Source: Closterium sp. Naga37s-1 (Eukaryota; Streptophyta; Zygnematophyceae; Desmidiales; Closteriaceae). From it: DNA of 64,000 bases. Location of the stretch: contig CANJKZ010000958.1 in NCBI GenBank assembly GCA_947471745.1, forward strand, positions 62,001 through 126,000. The letters are read 5' to 3'. Made by a program: the position numbers and the translations under genes. Below are positions 53,301-63,766 of the stretch, piece by piece (within the stretch, counting starts at the first letter, position 1; each line of letters opens with the position of its first letter). The notes under the pieces are model-generated. The model did not search any database. It was given only the letters and a program-made list of their open reading frames with translations, and was not told the DNA's origin.

Positions 53301-55935
53301 GCGGGGGAGGGGCAGAGCGGTAGGGGAAGAGACGGTAGAAGGGAACCGACTCGTTGAACGTGACGTCCTGAGACGGGAGGACACAACGCGAGGTGGGGTG
53401 GTAAAACTGCCAGCCAGGCGCGTCAGGGACAAAGCCAAGAAAGACGCAGGGGATAGCACGGGGGGAGAGCTTGTCCGCGGACGTATCGCGAACACAGGCA
53501 CGAGATCCCCAAACCCGGAATACCGACGCATCGCCAACCTCCCCCGTCCAACGCAGTGTGGGCGAGGTCTACGGCAAGGAGACACGGGGCCAGAGGTTGA
53601 GCTGATGCACAGCGTACCGGACCGCAAACGGCCACAGAAAATGGGGAGCAGCCGCATGGATCATGGAGGTACGAGCGACCTCCATGACTAAGCCAATGCG
53701 GCGCTCAGCAATCCCATTTTGTTGAGGGGAGTTCGGAAGCGTGAACGACTGGAGTATTCCCTCCCCACGACAAAATTCCCGCAAGAGGCTGGAGGTGAAC
53801 TCACCACCTCTGTCAGAGTGCAAACGCAGGACAGGAAGGTCCTGGCCAAACCGCTCGCGAAGCTGGAGACAGACTGTGCGGATCCAAGGGATCAAGACAT
53901 CAACAACCTGACCCTTGCAGCGCAAGGGGAAGACCGTTGTGTACCGCGTGTAGTCGTCAACGACCAGCAGAAAGTATCGCTCGCGGCTCTGTCCACTGAC
54001 GCGGGCTGGGCCCCACACGTCCATGTGGAGAGTCTGCAGGGGAGCAGTCATCGGGGGAAACGAGGAGGAGTGAGGGGCGGCACGCTGCCGCCCCTCGACG
54101 CAAGGAAGGCAGGGCGGGGCAAGCGAGGGCGGCAGGGGAGGCAGAGACCTGGCTAGACCAGAGACAAGAAGACAAGAGTGCATGCCACGAAGGCGTGGCT
54201 AAGAGGGGTGACCCAGGCGGTGGTGCCACAGAAGAGTCTTGTGCGACACGAGCAACACGAGCAAGAGGCGGCTACCTGATCTGGCGCGGACACCTGAGCA
54301 GACGCAGCTACCGGAGAAGGCTCGGTAGCCAGTGTGTACAGACTCGACCCTGGCCGACGAGTGAACGTGGCCAGGTGACGCCCCGTCTGTGTGCACGTGC
54401 AGATCGACACACGCTGACCCCCAGGAGTGATGGTAGTGACAATCGCATCCTGGAGGGCAGCGGTACTCACCAAGTTCGTAGAGAACGAGGGGAGGTGAAG
54501 ACCTGACAGTGAGCCGGACGGAACCGCCAGACACGGGAGGACAGTGGAGGAACGGGCCACGACCGGGCCCCCGGAGGGGTCAGCCAGTCTGACCGGGACA
54601 GGTGCAGGGAGAGGAGTGAGGGTGGTGCTGTTACGAAAGAAACAGCGCGAAGCGCCTGAGTCCAACATAAAGGTGTGCAAGGCCTCAGCAGGCGCAGTAC
54701 CATGGAGAGTACCAGACTCACTAGCACCTAGAGCAGCAGCGGCTATACCTGGGTCAGGCGGCACACACCGGTAACAGTCACCCTCAGCACTAACAGACAA
54801 AGCATACATAGCAGAAAGAATAGCATCAAAGTCTAGGTCAAAGATAGCAATCCTAGACTTAAGCAGACCTGCCCAGCGAGGGAGCTCGACGTCGTCACCA
54901 AACTCAGCACGCCAAGCGTCGTCGAGGCGGGAGAAGCAGCGGTGCTGAGTGTGGAGCCGCCCGCAAGTCTGACCAGCACGGTCACCCATGCGAATGACAT
55001 ACGGGCAACTACCCCCAGACGCCCCACGCAGAAACCACTCACGAAGCTGCTGGGGAGACGGGGTCTCGCTCCGACGCTGCTGCTGCTGACGCTGGCCACC
55101 CCCAGAACCGACACGCCGAGCGCCAGTCCCACCACTACCAGTCCCACCGCCTCCACTGCTGCCACTCCCACCGCTGCCTCCACCACCGCCACCAGAGCCC
55201 CCACTCCCGCCAACAGCCCCACCGCCGCCACCACCTCCACTGCTGCCCCCACCACCACTCCCGCTGCCACCTCCACCACCGCCGCTGCCACCTCCACCAC
55301 CCCGGCCACCCTTGCCCTTGCTGCTACGGCGCTTCGCACTAGCAGAAGCAGCCCCGACGTCCTCAGGAACATAGACGTCAGCAGCAGAGGCGTAGGAGGG
55401 GGCAAGGGGGGAGGGGGAACACCCCTTAAAGAAGGGCGGGCGCGGAGTGCCACGAGCAGCACCTACAGCAACTGCACTAGTCTCAGCTGCGAGGAGATGC
55501 TGCTCGAGGAGGTCAACAGTGAGGGAGGTGGGGTCAAGAGAGATGAAGTGGTCCCTGACAGAGCGAAGAGAGTCAGGGAGGCGGGTGACTATAAATTAGA
55601 GAGTGATGTACATCGCGGGGGGGGGGGGGGGGTTCCTGTCAAGGAACTCAGCAGGAACGGCAGCGCGGTAGCGAGCGTCACTAGCGCGAAGGTGGGAAAC
55701 TAGGTCCTCGACTATGGTAAAGGCGGACAGCTCGGGGAACAGGTAGGGCAGTAGAACGTAGAGCCGAACTATCAGCTGTAGCGGGAGGGGCAGTAGCGGC
55801 GCCTGACGCTAGGTCAAACAACGAGACACTGTCCTTAGAATCGCTCAGTAGGTACAGCTGCAGGTCGTCTAGCCACGTGTCAAACTGAACTGGTCTGCCC
55901 TCATGATCAAACGCGAGAACCCGAAGCGAAGCCAT
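50305..55935 (-). pseudogene. C5 gag-pol polyprotein, decayed
   Basis: Gag starts at ATG 55935 (MASLRVLAFDHEG). A deletion of about 170 bp near 55760 removes part of the Gag N-terminal domain. A C-run of 16 (55617-55632) encodes Asn-Pro5-Ala-Met. Poly-Gly, QQLREW, the CysHis cluster and protease DSGASRCFF follow; a frameshift near 54240 precedes the integrase zinc domain. From there one frame runs to the end with nonsense codons only: about 54200, 53569-53571 (GAG to TAG), about 53246, 51415-51417 (CAG to TAG in RT, GLRQAP) and 50767-50769 (TGG to TAG in RNase H). RT keeps YVDD. The hinge holds EPGGAE-type repeats, a second QQLREW and Gly/Ala repeats. The final stop is at 50305. Confidence 0.85.
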
Positions 55936-56295
55936 AGCTGTGCAGCTCGCAGGATAGCAGTAGGAGAAGCAGTAGCAGATGTAGCAGTAGTAGCAGTGAC
56001 AGTACCGGGCCGTAGCAGTAGCAGTAGCAGGCAAGGTACGGGTCCGGGCTCAGGCTAGGTACGCGCCCGAGCGTGGCTAGGGACCGGGCCGGGCGTGGCT
56101 AGGGACAGGGCCGGGCGCTAGGCTAGGTACGGGGCCGGGCGGGGCTAGGGACCGGGCCGGGTGCGGGCTAGGTACGGGGCCGGGCGCTGGGCGAGAGACG
56201 GGGCCGGGCGCTGGGCGAGGGGCGGGGCCGGGCGCGGGCTAAAGTCGGGGCCGGGCGCTGGGCTAGGTACGGGGCCGGGCGGGGCTAGGGATCGG
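55936..56295 (-). repeat. C5 leader, left part
   Basis: First an AGTAGCAGTAGCAG-like run (55960-56030), then units of GGGCCGGGCGCGGGCTAGGTACGG (56041-56295). The array was the target of C6 and continues from 63762. Confidence 0.8.
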
Positions 56296-56424
56296 TGTCA
56301 GATTTATATGACATAGCTACTGTAGGCTATAGTGGGGTAGCACATATGGGGTACAGTTTTCTAGGGTTTGCTTTTTGTACCCAACTTTCACTTAGTCATT
56401 TCATTCCTGTTTTCTTTATTCACA
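56296..56424 (+). repeat. 5' LTR of C6
   Basis: 129 bp, TGTCAGATTTATATGACATAG...TTTATTCACA. Contains TAGGCTATAGTGGGGTA, the core shared by all C-clade LTRs. Confidence 0.93.
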
Positions 56425-57552
56425 TGGTATAGAGCGGGTTCCTACATGGGACCGTTCCTTCCTAAGGGCCCACCATAACGAATTTTTTTTTTTAGCTGCC
56501 CGACGCGCATTGCGCCCCTGCCCTAAATGTTTTTTTTTTTTAGCGGCCCCCCCCTAGCGGCCCCTACGCGACCCCTACGCGGCCCCTACGCGGCCCCTAC
56601 GCGGCCCCTACCCGGCCCCTACGTCGCCCCTGACGCGGCCCCTACGCGGCCTCTGACGCGGCCCCAACGCGGCCCCTGACGTGGCCCCTACGCGGCCCCT
56701 GACGCGGCCCCAACGCGGCCCCTGATGCGGCCCCAACGCGGCCCCTGACGCGGCCCCTACGCAGCCCCTGACGCGGCCCCTGCCGCGGCCCCTGACGTGG
56801 CCCCTACGCGGCCCCTACGCTGCCCCTGAGGCGGCCCCTAACGCGGCCCCTGACGCGGCCCCTCCGCCGCCACTACCGCGGCCCCTACGCCGCCCCTGAC
56901 GCCGCCCCTGACGCGGCCCCTGACGCGGCCCCTGCCGCGGCCCCTGACGAGGCCCCTGACGCGGCCCCTGACGCGGCCCCTACGCCGCCCCTGACGCGGC
57001 CCTGACGCGGCCCCTGACGCGGCCCCTGACGCGGCCCCTGACGCGGCCCCTGCCGCGGCCCCTGCCGCGGCCCCTGACGCGGCCCCTGACGCGGCCCCTG
57101 CCGCGGCCCCTGCCGCGGCCCCTGACGCGGCCCCTTCGCCGCCCCTGCCGCGGCCCCTACGCCGCCCCTGACGCGGCCCTCTCCTGCACCTGACGCGGCC
57201 CCTAGCGGCCGGCCGCTGCCGTCCCTGTGGCAGCAGCCGCCGCCGTCTCTGCAGCAGCAGTCGCAGCCGAACGGCCGAGCCGCCGAGCCGCCGAGCCGCC
57301 CAGCAGCCGAGCCGCCCAGCCGCCGAACCGCCCAGCAGCCGAGCCGCCCAGCAGCCGAGCCACCGAGCCGCCCAGCGGCCGAGCCGCCGAGCCGCCGAGC
57401 AACCGAGCCGCCGAGCCGCCGAGCCGCCCAGCAGCCGAGCCGCCGAGCCGCCCTGCAGCCGAGCCACCCGAGCCGCCCTGTCCGGTAAGAGCAGCGCCCC
57501 TCTCACAGCACTGCCCTCACCCTACTGTTTGCGCTGCTAGTCTACTACTGTC
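56425..57552 (+). repeat. C6 leader with GC-rich tandem repeats
   Basis: Primer-binding site, inverted repeat GGTTCC-TACAT-GGGACC (56437-56453) and GGGCCCACC (56466-56474) come first. 56549-57200 is an array of CCCCTGACGCGGC and CCCCTACGCGGC units; 57250-57480 is GAGCCGCCGAGCCGCCCAGC units. Arg/Gly/Ala-rich open frames across it are artefacts of composition. Confidence 0.8.
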
Positions 57553-60500
57553 ATGGCTACCCCTAGTGTCCTCGCTTTTGACGCTGAGGGTCGGGCTATT
57601 GACTTTGATGTCTGGATAGATGACCTGCAGCTTTTCTTACAGTGCGACAGGGCAGACGGCCTCTCCCTCTTTGACCTCACTTCTGGTGCCTCTCCTGCCC
57701 CCGCTGCTGATGCTGACGCCACTGTTCGCTCACAGTCGGCCACGCGCGATGCTGCTGCACGTCTTGCTGTGCGTCGCCACCTGCCTACCTCTGAGCGTGC
57801 GCACTTTAGCCAGTACAAGAGTGCTCAGACCTTGTACGACGCTGTAGTTGCGCGCTACTCCTCCCCTGCCACTGCTGCACTGAGCCGCCTCATGCTACCG
57901 TACCTCTTCCCTGACCTTGCTGCCTTTCCCACAGTCGCTGACCTCATTACGCACCTCCGCACTAGTGACACTCGCTACCGCGCTGCGCTTCCTGCTGAGT
58001 TCTGCGCCAAGAACCCCCCCCCCATGTACATCACCCTCTACTACATAGTCACCCGGCTCCCTGACTCCCTTCGCGTAGTCAGGGACCACTTCCTCTCAGT
58101 TTGCCCCACCACTCTCACCGTTGACCTCCTCGAGAAGTCCCTCCTAGCAGCAGAGAAGAGCATAGTCGCTGTAGGAGCCTCTCGTGGTGACCCTCGCACC
58201 CCCATCTTTGAGGGGTGTTACCCCTCCCCCCTTTTGCCCTCTGTTGCCTCTGCTGCTGCGGCCGACCTCGTTGGGCTTGAGTCGGTCGGTGCGGCGTCTA
58301 CCCCTAGCGGGAGACGTCGCCCTGGCAAGGGCAAGGGGGGCAGGGGCACTGGAGGAGCTAGCGGGGGCGGTGGAGGCGGAGGTGGAGGCGGTGGAGGGGG
58401 TGGGGGTGGCGGTGGGGGTGGTGGCGGGGGTGGAGGTGTCGGTGGCGGCAGTGGAGGCGGAGGCGGAGGCGGCGGTGGCGGTGGGAGCGGAGGTGGCGGC
58501 GGTGGAGGAGGAGGCGGCGGAGGAGGTGGAGCTGGTCGGGGTGGCGCTGCGCAGAGGGTCGGCTCTGGTGGTGGTCAGCGCCAGCAGCAGCAGCAGCAGC
58601 AGCGCACTCGTGACATCCCCTCCCCTCAGCAGCTCCGTGAGTGGTACACTGCACGCCAGAGGGGTGGGGGTACTGGTCCGTGCACCTACGTCCTCCGCAC
58701 CGGCGACCGCGCGGGTGACCAGTGCGGGGGTGCGCACTCCACCCAGCGCTGCTTTGGCCGCCTGACGGACGCTTGGCGTCACCAGTTCCCTGAGGCCACT
58801 GAGATCCCCCGCTGGGGTGAGCTGTCTAGGGCGGGTGTAGCTGTCTTTGACCTTGACTTTGATGCTATTCTTGCTGCCATGTATACTGTGACTATTAGTG
58901 ATGAGGGTGACTGTTACCGGTGTTTTCCGCCTGACCCGGGCATTGAGACTGCTGCTCTAGGTACTGGTGAGGCTGCTGCTCTAGGTGCTAGCGAGGCTGC
59001 TGCTCTAGGTGCGTCTGCTCCCTCAGGTGCTGGTGAGTCTGCTCTCTCAGGTTCTGCGTCGGCTTCGGCCTCCCACACCTTCACCCTTGACTCGGGGGCT
59101 TCTCGCTCCTTCTTTCGAGACCGCACCACACTCACGCCGCTTGGCCGGCCAGTTGCAGTCTCTCTGGCAGACCCCTCAGGGGGTCCTGTCCTTGCTCACT
59201 TCTCCACTGTCCTCCCGTGTCCGGCGGCCCCCTCTGGCACCCTGTCTGGTCTTTACCTCCCCTCGTTCTCTACGAACTTGGTGAGTGGTGCTGACCTACA
59301 GGATGCGGGGGTTCACCAGTTCACTCCTGCGAGTCAGCGGGTGACCCACTGCACGGACGCTCGGACAAGCCGACACCTGGCCACGTTTACACGTCGGCCG
59401 GGGTCGAGCCTGTACACACTGACCACTGCGTCTCCTCCGGTCACTGCGTCTGGTCAGGTAGCTGCGTCAGGTCAGGTGTTTGTTGCAGCGTCCAGGTCTG
59501 GTCCTGAGTCTGCCCCCTGTTCGTGTCGCCTCCTGTCTCACGAGACTCTCCTCTGGCACCACCGCCTTGGTCACCCCTCTCTGCTTCGTCTCCGAGGCAT
59601 GGCCTCCCGTGTCCTTGTCTCTGGTCTTCCCCGGTCCCTCCCTCCCCTTCCTCCGGGGCCTGGCCCTACCTGCGTCCCCTGTGTCGAGGGGCGGCAGCGG
59701 GCTGCCCCTCACTCCTCTCAGTTTCCTCCGACAGAGGCCCCGCTGCAGACGCTTCACATGGACGTGTGGGGCCCGGCCCGCGTCCGTGGACAGGGTCACG
59801 AGCGCTACTTCCTGCTGGTGGTTGACGACTACTCGCGTTACACCTCAGTCTTTCCCTTGCGCAGCAAGGGTGATGTCACTGAGGTGTTGATCGACTGGAT
59901 CCGCGCAGCTCGTCTCCAGCTCAGGCAGAGCTTCGGCTCGGACTTTCCTGTTCTGCGTCTGCACTCTGACAGAGGTGGAGAGTTCTCCTCTGGCCTTCTG
60001 CGAGCCTACTGTCGTGCACGAGGCATCCGCCAGACCTTCACGCTTCCGGACTCTCCACAGCAAAATGGGATTGCTGAGCGCCGCATTGGCATGGTCATGG
60101 ACGTCGCCCGTACGTCCATGATGCATGCGGCTGCCCCCCATTTTCTGTGGCCGTTTGCTGTTCGGTACGCGGCGCATCAGATCAACCTTCACCCCAGGGT
60201 CTCCATGCCGGAGACCTCCCCAGCCTTGCTGTGGACGGGGAAGGTTGGCGATGCGTCTGCGTTCCGTGTCTGGGGATCTCATGCGTTTGTCCGCGACTTG
60301 TCTGCGGACAAGCTGTCCCCTCGTGCTGCTCCTTGCGTCTTCCTTGGCTTCCCCCCTGACGCGCCAGGGTGGCAGTTCTACCACCCCACCTCTCGCCGTG
60401 TTCTGTCCTCCCAGGACGTCACGTTTGACGAGTCGGTCCCCCTACTACCGCCTCTTCCCCTACCGCACTCCGTCCCTCCCCCCGCCACCGCTCTTCCTTG

Positions 60501-63421
60501 TGCCAGGTCCTCCCCCGGTAGACCCCCTCCCCCCTCAGGGTCCTGCCCCTTCAGGTGTGTCCCAGGTAGACGCAGTCGAGCCTGTCGAGGTTACTGGTGA
60601 CTCTGGTGCTGCTGAGGGTGCTGAGCGTGTGGGTGCTACGCCTGGGGGTGCTGAGCCTGAGGGTGCTACTACTGGGGGTCCTGAGCCTGGGGGTGCTGAG
60701 CCTGGGGGTGCTACGCCTGGAGGTGCTGAGCCTGGGGGTGCGGAGCTTGAGGGAGCTGGGCCTGCTCGTGTGGCGTCTGGAGGTGCTGCGCCTGGAGGTT
60801 CTCCGGGTGCTTCGTCTCGGCGGGAGCCACTCTCTCCACAGGAGCTGCGCGAGTGGTTTGCCCGGCGCTGGAGGCGTGCTGCTGGAGCTGGAGGTTCTTC
60901 GACTGCTGAGGGTGCTGGTGCCGCGGGTCCCGGAGGTGCTCGTACTGGGAGTACTGGAGCTACTAGGCCTGCGGGTACGACTGGAGCTGGAGCTGCTGAG
61001 GGTGTTGGCGCTGAGGCTACTGCTGTCGGTCCTGGAGGCGGTCCTGCTGGGGGTGCTACTGGTGTTGCTGGAGGTACTGGAGCTGGAGGTGCTGCTGGCG
61101 CTGGTGCTGCCGCTGGGGGTACTGGTGCTGTCCCTGCTGTGTCTGGAGTCGCCGCGCGGCCTCGGCCGTACTTCGTTCCGCTCCTTCAGCAGGTTCTTGG
61201 TCTCCCGCCTTCTACTGGTCCTCCTCCTCCCTTAGAGTGTCCACAGCCTGTCCCGTCACAGTTACAGTTACAGCCGGCCTCCCCACTGCCTGCTCCTTCT
61301 CCCTACACTGGTCCTACTGGAGGTCTTGCTGAGCGTCGTGAGCCAGCGTCTCGCCCTGCGTCGCCTGTCCGTGCTGCTTGCACTAGTGGTCGTGGTTCGC
61401 GTCAGCGTCCTCCTCCTGTCCCTGGCACGCACCGGATGTCTCTGTGTCCGTCCACTGCTCCTCTGCGTGCCCCTTTGCCTTCTCCTCCTGAGTCCTCTCT
61501 TCCTGCTCTTCCTGACCCGGAGTCGGACTCTCTTCGTGCTGCCAGTCCTACTGTCACGCGTCTCCTTGCTACTGTTGTCACTGACCCTTCCTTTGAGTCC
61601 ACTGCTGCGTCTGCCCTAATTACTGAGCTCGTCGACTTTGCTGCTCGCTGTCGTCTAGACTACGCTGCTAGTCTTGTTGCTGAGTCTGAGTCTGTCTGTC
61701 CTCCGTCCGTCGGGGGTGAGTGTGCCCTTGGCACGGACGTCCTTGAGGACAGGCAGGAGGAGTTCCAGTGTTTGGCTGCTGCTTCACCTCATCTCGTGTC
61801 CGTACTGCTTACCCCTGAGGGAGACCCGGATGCACTTGACATCCCGACTCCGCGCTCTTACGCGGAGGCGATAGAGGGTCCCTACTCCTCTCAGTGGCAG
61901 GCAGCTATGGACGCAGAGATGGCTTCCTGGAAGTCCACAGGCACCTACGTTGACGAGGTTCCCCCGCCTGGGGCGAACATCGTCAGTGGCATGTGGATTT
62001 TCAGGGTGAAGCGGCCGCCGGGTTCTCCGCCTGTCTTCAAGGCGCGTTACGTGGCTCGTGGCTTCAGTCAGCGGCAGGGAGTTGACTACTTTCAGACCTT
62101 CTCTCCCACCCCGAAGATGACCACTCTTCGGGTACTGCTGCACATAGCTGCTCACCGCGACTACGAGCTGCACTCTCTTGACTTCAGCACTGCTTTCTTG
62201 CAGGGCAGCCTGCACGAGGAGATCTGGCTGCGTCGCCCACCTGGCTTCACTGGGTCTTTTCCTCCTGGCACCCAGTGGAGCCTCCGGCGGCCAGTCTACG
62301 GTCTCCGCCAGGCACCGCGTGAGTGGCACGACACACTGAGGACTACACTTGCGGCTCTTGGGTTTTCTCCCTCTACTGCCGACCCGTCGCTGTTTCTGCG
62401 CACCGACACTTCTTTGCCGCCGTTCTACATCCTCGTGTACGTCGACGACTTGTTCTTCGCCACAGCTGACACTGCTGGACTCGCCTACGTGAAGTCCGAG
62501 CTGCAGAAGAGACACACGTGCACAGACCTGGGTGAACTGCGCAGCTACCTTGGCTTGCAGATCACCCAGGACAGAGCACGCCGCACCATTACCCTGACTC
62601 AGTCACACATGGTGCAGCAGGTCCTTCAGCGCTTCGGCTTCACGTACTCCTCGCCTCAGGCCACTCCTCTGCCTACTCGCCACTCGCTCTCAGCTCTGCC
62701 TTCGGATGAGTCCGTAGAGTCGAGTGGCCCGTACCCAGAGCTTGTTGGCTGCCTCATGTACCTGATGACCTGCACACGACCTGACCTTGCGTACCCTCTT
62801 AGCATTCTTGCACGCTATGTTGCTCCTGGGAGACACAGACCGGAGTACATGGCTGCAGCGAAGAGGGTGTTGCGCTACTTGTGCAGTACGTCGGGCATGG
62901 GGCTTGTGCTTGGAGGGCAGAGTCCAGTGGTCCTCACTGGGCACGCAGACGCTTCTTGGGCTGACGACCAGGCTACGCAGCGGTCGTCACAGGGTTACAC
63001 CTTCAGCCTTGGTTCCGGCTCTGTTTCGTGGCGGGCTACCCGCTCGTCTTCTGTTCTCGGCTCCAGTTGTGAGGCTGAGATCTACGCTGGGGCCATGGCT
63101 GCACAGGAGCTTCGCTGGCTCACCTACCTGCTGACTGACCTCGGAGAGCCGCCTCGTTCTCCTCCAGTGCTGTACGTAGACAACAAGGCCATGCTGGCCT
63201 TGTGTCGAGAGCAGAGACTGGAGCACAGAACGAAGCACATTGCTCTCCGCTACTTCCTTGCTCGTGAGCTACAGCAGCGTGGTCAGCTGCGGCTTGCGTA
63301 CGTGGCCTCTGAGGCCAACACTGCTGATATCTTCACCAAGGCACTTGCGCCTTGTGATCATCAGCGCTTCTGTACTCAGCTTGGTCTTGTGCCTACCTTG
63401 CCTCACTTGCTCACCCCTTGA
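57553..63421 (+). pseudogene. C6 gag-pol polyprotein with a single frameshift
   Basis: About 1,956 residues if read through one extra C in the run at 60438-60442; otherwise open. Start ATG 57553 (MATPSVLAFDAEG). Approximate residues: Gag domain 1-230; poly-Gly 260-335; SPQQLREW 356; CysHis cluster C-X13-C-X3-H-X4-C 377-400 (58681-58752); protease DSGAS from 513; integrase HHCC 669-710, MDVWGP 736, HSDRGGEF 805, NGIAERR 841. The shift lies in VPFYRLFPYR, at the end of integrase. In the second frame come GGAEPGGA repeats, SPQELREW, the Gly/Ala hinge, RT (MWIFRVKRPPG; YVDDLFFA) and RNase H (ADASWADD; SSCEAE; YVDNKA; ADIFTKAL), with the stop at 63419-63421. The shift could be a recent mutation or, less likely, used for frameshifting. 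Confidence 0.9.
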
Positions 63422-63632
63422 CCTTGTTTGTACTGTTGCATATATATATACACCTGCTCTTGCTTGTCTAGTCTTATATAGATATATATGTAATCCTGCA
63501 TGTGAACTGGCCTTGTGGCCTTGAACTTGTGCTCGGAATGTGTGGTGACTTTGTGATCCACCCTGAGCTTGTTTTGCTTTGCTCGACTGGTCTTGTGACC
63601 CCTTGTTCTCCCCCACTTTGCCTATGGGGGTG
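63422..63632 (+). promoter_or_regulatory. C6 3' untranslated region with two hairpins and polypurine tract
   Basis: AT-rich start (ATATATATATACACC), then GGCCTTGTGGCC (63509-63520) and GGTCTTGTGACC (63589-63600), then CCCCACTTTGCCTATGGGGGTG leading into the LTR. The CCCC/GGGG pairing around the polypurine tract gives a third possible stem. Confidence 0.65.
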
Positions 63633-63761
63633 TGTCAGATTTATATGACATAGCTACTGTAGGCTATAGTGGGGTAGCACATATAGGGTACAGTTTTCTA
63701 GGGTTTGCTTTTTGTACCCAACTTTCACTTAGTCATTTCATTCCTGTTTTCTTTATTCACA
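63633..63761 (+). repeat. 3' LTR of C6
   Basis: 129 bp, one G/A difference from 56296-56424. Confidence 0.93.
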
Positions 63762-63766
63762 ATCGG

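Larger units (their letters stand above)
56296..63761 (+). mobile_element. Complete copia element C6 nested in the C5 leader
   Basis: 7,466 bp, target duplication ATCGG (56291-56295, 63762-63766). LTRs 56296-56424 and 63633-63761 are 129 bp each with one difference seen, so the insertion is young. Primer-binding site TGGTATAGAGC (56425-56435), GC-rich leader, gag-pol with one frameshift, two hairpins, polypurine tract CTATGGGGGTG (63622-63632). It is the best-preserved member of the C clade. Confidence 0.95.

Noticed and set aside
56838..57619. Arg/Gly/Ala-rich frames left of C6 gag
   Set aside because: Leader repeats; the plus-strand frame only overlaps the true Gag start out of frame.
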